From positions 1 to 15,304 of the forward strand of contig NZ_CALTUR010000032.1 in NCBI RefSeq assembly GCF_943912555.1: a DNA stretch of 15,304 nucleotides. The letters are read 5' to 3'. The DNA is from an uncultured Streptococcus sp. Its GTDB lineage: Bacteria; Bacillota; Bacilli; Lactobacillales; Streptococcaceae. The notes under the pieces are model-generated. The model was given only the letters and a program-made list of their open reading frames with translations. It was not told where the DNA came from and made no database searches. How positions within the stretch are numbered: the first letter of the stretch is position 1; every line of letters starts with the position of its first letter. This document shows positions 11,516 to 15,304 of the stretch, piece by piece. The translations under genes were made by a program, and so were the position numbers.

Positions 11516-12547
11516 CTATTCTCCTAGCGTTTGGTAGATTTCTCTGACAAGGGCTTCTGTATTTTCCCAGCCAAGGCAAGGGTCTGTGATAGACTTGCCA
11601 AATACTTCTGGTTCGTTTTGACGGCCGTCTTCCAGATAAGACTCAATCATAAAGCCACGAACATACTGCTTGATTTTTTCATTCCAATCACGATTAATCA
11701 AGGTCTGGCGGACAATTCGAATCTGGTCCATGTATTGCTTACCAGAGTTGTCATGATTGGTATCCACAATGATAAAGGGATTTTCCAAGCCCATCTTCTC
11801 ATACTGGGCAATGGTATCCATCAAATTATCATAGTAGTAGTTAGGAATATTCTTACCATACTCATTGGTCGCTCCACGAAGAATAGCGTGCGAAAGTGGG
11901 TTCCCAGTTGTTTCCACTTCTTTTCCTAGGAAAAGGAAACTTTGTTTGTTTTGAGCAGCATAAATCCCATTAAACATGACATTGAGATTTCCAGAGGTTG
12001 GATTTTTAAAACCAGTCGCAAAATCTGCTCCACTTGCTACAAAGCGGTGTTGCTGGTCTTCAACCGAACGGGCACCAACCGCCATGTAAGAAATCAGATC
12101 ATCCACAAGAGGAAGATTTTCAGGATAAAGCATTTCATCAGCTGTCGTCATACCTGTTTCCGTGATGACACGATAGTGAAGATGGCGAACAGCTTTGATT
12201 CCGTTGATAAGACTAGGCGCTTCTGCCGTGTTAGGCTGGTGAATCAATCCCTTATAGCCATCTCCGTTGGTACGGGGTTTGGCAGTATAAACACGCATAA
12301 CCATAAAGATACGGTCTGCCACTTCTTCTTGCAAAGCTGCCAAACGCTTAGCGTACTCAAGGACAGCTTCTTCATTGTCAGATGAGCATGGCCCGATTAC
12401 CAAGAGAATCCGCTGGTCTTCTCCACGTATAATGGCTTCTAGCTCTTGATCGCGCTGTGATTTTCTCTCCAAAGCTTGGCCTTCCAATTTTGATAAGGCA
12501 CGAACTTCTTCAATATTAATTTTAGGACTTTTTGCTGTAAATACCAT
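11516..12547 (-). CDS. 3-deoxy-7-phosphoheptulonate (DAHP) synthase, class I, first copy
   Basis: Class I DAHP synthase of 343 residues, the upstream member of a tandem pair. Metal ligands are C54 (GPCSSDN), H265 (DTNHDNSGK), E302 (ESYLEDGRQ) and D322 (SITDPCLGW). The PEP site is [11 protein letters not shown] (90-100). The ATG at 12547 has AAGGAG seven bases upstream. The gene follows secA after an 80-base gap that contains a hairpin (12571-12609). No convincing promoter lies in that gap, so it may be read from the secA promoter through the hairpin. The pair probably arose by tandem duplication followed by divergence of the N-terminus, giving two isoenzymes that could respond to different end products. 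Naming as aroF, aroG or aroH is not decidable from sequence, so I give no symbol. Confidence 0.94.
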   Translation of the reverse strand: MVFTAKSPKINIEEVRALSKLEGQALERKSQRDQELEAIIRGEDQRILLVIGPCSSDNEEAVLEYAKRLAALQEEVADRIFMVMRVYTAKPRTNGDGYKGLIHQPNTAEAPSLINGIKAVRHLHYRVITETGMTTADEMLYPENLPLVDDLISYMAVGARSVEDQQHRFVASGADFATGFKNPTSGNLNVMFNGIYAAQNKQSFLFLGKEVETTGNPLSHAILRGATNEYGKNIPNYYYDNLMDTIAQYEKMGLENPFIIVDTNHDNSGKQYMDQIRIVRQTLINRDWNEKIKQYVRGFMIESYLEDGRQNEPEVFGKSITDPCLGWENTEALVREIYQTLGE

Positions 12548-12570
12548 AACTCATCTCCTTATAAAGCAAA

Positions 12571-12609
12571 CGGATACCAAGTAAAAATTTACTTTTCACA
12601 AGGTATCCG
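12571..12609 (-). terminator. Long hairpin between secA and first DAHP synthase gene
   Basis: CGGATACC (12571-12578) and GGTATCCG (12602-12609) pair perfectly over eight bases. Inside them AAGTAAA and TTTACTT form a second, stacked stem, with a seven-base bulge on one side. On the minus strand it is followed by TTTGCTTT, a broken T-run. It lies 18 bases after the secA stop. It could be a partial terminator for secA or a leader structure for the aromatic pair. Confidence 0.5.
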
Positions 12610-12627
12610 CCTCTAAACTATCTCATT

Positions 12628-15141
12628 TTATTGTCTTTTTCCGTGACAGTTTTTAAACTTCTTACCAGAACCACATGGGCAAAGTTCATTCCGTCCAATC
12701 TGACTCAAATCCAGATTTTCAGGCATATTTGCTTGGTGGGCAGCGATATTGCGAGTCGCTGTTGTACTGATATGGTGTTCTGCTTGTGGTCTTTCTTGTT
12801 CATGAATTTGTGCTTTCATCATCAAACGTGTCACATCAAACTCAATCGAACCAATCATGTCATTAAACATACGGAAACCTTCTGCTTGATACTCAACAAC
12901 AGGGTTGTTCTGAGCATAGCCACGAAGTCCAACCGCGTTACGCAATTGATCAAGGGCATCGATATGATCTGTCCACTTGTTATCTACCACTCGTAGAATC
13001 AAGACTTTTTGGAATTCTTTAACTGCTTCTTCATCGCGTAGTTTTGAAACCTGACTATCGTAAACTTGCAAGGCACGTTGGAAGAGTTCTTCCTTAATAG
13101 CCTTATCAGACAAGCCTGACAAGTCTTCCATCGTAATAGAATCTTCTGGAAGCAAATTATACTTAGCGAAGTTCAAAATTGCTTCTAGTTTTTCATCTTG
13201 TTTTGAACGCGCATGACCATCAACGACACGACCAATCGTGCGTTTGATCATAGAGTGAATTTCAGGTGCCAAGTCACGATCTGCAGTGATAACGTCGTAA
13301 CGTTGAGCATAGATAATCTCACGTTGTTCACGCATGACATCGTCGTACTGAAGGACTTGTTTACGGGTATCGTAGTTATTTCCTTCAACACGTTTTTGAG
13401 CCGCTTCAACTTGACGTGTCAACATGCGAGACTCAATGGCCTCTTCAGACATGTTCAAACGTTCAAAGATTCCCTTCAAGCGTTCAGAACCAAAACGTTT
13501 CATCAAGTCATCTTCAAGAGATAGGTAGAATTGTGACTCACCTGGGTCTCCTTGACGACCTGAACGTCCACGAAGCTGGTTATCGATACGACGGCTTTCA
13601 TGACGCTCTGTACCAATAACACAAAGTCCACCCAATTCGCGAACCCCTTCACCAAGCTTGATGTCGGTACCACGACCGGCCATGTTAGTTGCGATAGTAA
13701 CGGCACCACGTTGACCAGCATTCATGATGATTTGGGCTTCTTTATAGTGGTTCTTAGCATTCAAGACTTCGTGAGGAACGCCAGCTGCGACCAATTTCTT
13801 AGAAATATAGTCACTAGTTTCAACCGCTACTGTACCAACCAAGACAGGTTGACCTTTTTGGTAACGAGCCTTAACGTCTTCGACAACCGCCTTAAACTTA
13901 GCCTCGATACTTGCATAAAGAAGGTCTGAGTGGTCAATACGTTGAACAGGACGGTTTGTTGGGATTGGAATAACACGAATGTTGTAAATTTCACGGAATT
14001 CTTCTTCCTCAGTCTTACCTGTACCCGTCATACCAGACAATTTCTTGTACATACGGAAGAGGTTTTGGTAAGTGATTGAGGCAGATGTCTTGGTTTCATC
14101 CTGAATTGGCACACCTTCTTTGGCTTCAATAGCTTGGTGCAATCCATCAGAATAACGACGACCTTCCATAGTACGACCTGTAAATTGGTCGACGATCAGA
14201 ATTTCTTGCTCTTCGCTCACCACATAGTCAATATCGAGAAGCATGATGTAGTTGGCACGAAGGGCATTATCGATAAAGTGAGTCAGAGCTACATTTTCGA
14301 TGTCATAGAGATTTTCAAGTTTGAAGTAGCTTTCAGCCTTGTCAATCCCTGAATCAGACAAACCAATAGTCTTAGACTGCACATCGATGATGTAGTCGTC
14401 TTTGTCCAAAGATTTTACATAGTGGTCTGCCATGTGGTAGAGCTGACTGGTTTCAACTGCATTAGCACCTGATACGATCAAAGGGGTACGCGCCTCATCA
14501 ATCAAGATTGAGTCAACCTCATCGACCAAGGCATAGTTAAGCGGACGTTGTACCATGTTTTCAGCACGAACGACCATGTTGTCACGAAGATAGTCAAATC
14601 CGATTTCTGAGTTGGTTGAGTAAGTAATATCACACTCATAGGCTTCTTTTTTCTCCATTGGAGATTTGGCAGCCAAGTTAATTCCTACTGACAAGCCAAG
14701 CCATGAGTACAATTCACCCATCTCAGTCGCGTCACGTTCTGACAGGTATTCATTGACCGTAACTACGTGGACCCCTTTACCTGAAAGGGCATTGAGGTAT
14801 ACTGGCATGGTCGCAGTCAAGGTTTTTCCTTCCCCTGTACGCATCTCTGGCACGTCACCATGGTGAAGAACGATTCCTCCCATGACCTGAACCTTATATG
14901 GGAAGAGACCTAGGACACGTTTGGCACCCTCACGGACAACCGCAAATGCTTCATAAAGCAATGAATCCAGTGATTCTCCATTTTGATAACGTTCTTTAAA
15001 TTCAACTGTTTTTGCTTTTAGTTGGTCATCTGTCAAAGCAGCCATTTGGTCTTCGTATTTGAAAACCTTGTCAGCCATCTTTTCCAGACGACGGATTTCT
15101 CCTTTATCATTTTCGATAATTGTTTTTAAAATATTAGCCAT
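12628..15141 (-). CDS. secA: Preprotein translocase ATPase SecA
   Basis: SecA is the motor that pushes preproteins through the SecYEG channel, including YSIRK-signal proteins such as NanA. The 837-residue product is full length for a Gram-positive SecA1. Walker A is RTGEGKT (101-107). The DEAD-like Walker B is DEVD (207-210), followed by [11 protein letters not shown]. The second ATPase half shows GRGTDIKLG and [13 protein letters not shown]. The C-terminal zinc-binding tail [14 protein letters not shown] has C821, C823, C832 and H833, the site that binds SecB or lipids in other bacteria. Pneumococci and relatives also carry an accessory SecA2, but the length and zinc tail here fit the housekeeping SecA1. 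The ATG at 15141 has AAGGA five bases upstream. A strong promoter lies at 15187-15215. Confidence 0.98.
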   Translation of the reverse strand: MANILKTIIENDKGEIRRLEKMADKVFKYEDQMAALTDDQLKAKTVEFKERYQNGESLDSLLYEAFAVVREGAKRVLGLFPYKVQVMGGIVLHHGDVPEMRTGEGKTLTATMPVYLNALSGKGVHVVTVNEYLSERDATEMGELYSWLGLSVGINLAAKSPMEKKEAYECDITYSTNSEIGFDYLRDNMVVRAENMVQRPLNYALVDEVDSILIDEARTPLIVSGANAVETSQLYHMADHYVKSLDKDDYIIDVQSKTIGLSDSGIDKAESYFKLENLYDIENVALTHFIDNALRANYIMLLDIDYVVSEEQEILIVDQFTGRTMEGRRYSDGLHQAIEAKEGVPIQDETKTSASITYQNLFRMYKKLSGMTGTGKTEEEEFREIYNIRVIPIPTNRPVQRIDHSDLLYASIEAKFKAVVEDVKARYQKGQPVLVGTVAVETSDYISKKLVAAGVPHEVLNAKNHYKEAQIIMNAGQRGAVTIATNMAGRGTDIKLGEGVRELGGLCVIGTERHESRRIDNQLRGRSGRQGDPGESQFYLSLEDDLMKRFGSERLKGIFERLNMSEEAIESRMLTRQVEAAQKRVEGNNYDTRKQVLQYDDVMREQREIIYAQRYDVITADRDLAPEIHSMIKRTIGRVVDGHARSKQDEKLEAILNFAKYNLLPEDSITMEDLSGLSDKAIKEELFQRALQVYDSQVSKLRDEEAVKEFQKVLILRVVDNKWTDHIDALDQLRNAVGLRGYAQNNPVVEYQAEGFRMFNDMIGSIEFDVTRLMMKAQIHEQERPQAEHHISTTATRNIAAHQANMPENLDLSQIGRNELCPCGSGKKFKNCHGKRQ

Positions 15142-15186
15142 GTTTTTCCTTACTTTAAATTCCGAATATTTTAGAATGCTCTTTTA

Positions 15187-15215
15187 ATTTTAGCACAATT
15201 ACTGATTATTTTCAA
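15187..15215 (-). promoter_or_regulatory. secA promoter
   Basis: On the minus strand TTGAAA (15210-15215) and TAAAAT (15187-15192) are separated by exactly 17 bases, with TG one base before the -10 (extended -10). Each hexamer is a close match to the sigma-A consensus. The expected start site is about 40 bases upstream of the secA ATG. Confidence 0.8.
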
Positions 15216-15269
15216 GGAAGAATCCCCATTTTGAAAAGGAAAAAGAGGCTGGTAACTTCTCAAAGTAAC

Positions 15270-15294
15270 TTCCACTTGGCTAGCCGAAGTGGAA
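15270..15294. terminator. Inverted repeat upstream of secA
   Basis: TTCCACTT and AAGTGGAA pair over eight bases around a nine-base loop that itself contains GGCTAGCC. No clean T-run follows on either strand directly, although TTTTT occurs about 23 bases further on the minus strand. It may be the terminator of a gene to the right of the window. A direct repeat of AAGTTAC lies next to it. Confidence 0.4.
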
Positions 15295-15304
15295 ATTAGT
15301 CTAA

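Noticed and set aside
12558..12590. Promoter-like TTTACT and TATAAG 16 bases apart, ahead of the first DAHP synthase gene
   Set aside because: Transcription would start within the ribosome binding site or at the ATG, leaving no usable leader, and the -35 lies inside the hairpin.

Overview
The window comes from a mitis-group Streptococcus: S. pneumoniae or a close relative such as S. pseudopneumoniae or S. mitis. I base this on two BOX-type intergenic repeats, a YSIRK/LPXTG-anchored NanA sialidase, and the gene order secA, two DAHP synthases, acpS, alr, recG. All convincing genes lie on the minus strand, so transcription runs from high to low coordinates. Species and strain cannot be settled by eye.

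Right half (about 6950-15304): conserved core genes. secA has its own strong promoter (15187-15215). After an 80-base gap holding a hairpin come two tandem class I DAHP synthase genes separated by one base, then acpS, alr (overlapping acpS by 11 bases) and recG. Together these supply the preprotein translocase motor, the first step of the shikimate pathway (in duplicate), the acyl-carrier-protein activating enzyme, D-alanine for cell wall synthesis, and a DNA repair helicase. A full-length A-B-C BOX element follows recG.

Middle (about 6600-6780): a small isolated unit on the minus strand. It is a 20-codon ORF with a ribosome binding site and a strong intrinsic terminator. I do not recognise it.

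Left half (about 200-6540): an accessory carbohydrate locus. A complete CE7-family acetyl esterase gene (axe1) has its own promoter and terminator. It is followed by nanA, a large cell-wall-anchored sialidase with all catalytic residues intact, a candidate CcpA site just upstream, and a C-terminal extension I do not associate with the standard pneumococcal protein. Beyond nanA lies a second, 5'-truncated copy of axe1 together with its terminator remnant. The two axe copies form a direct repeat of about 0.84 kb on either side of nanA, so recombination between them could delete nanA and leave one intact esterase gene. A short A-C BOX element lies beyond the truncated copy, in the opposite orientation to the BOX beside recG. 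Bases 1-210 hold nothing I can assign.
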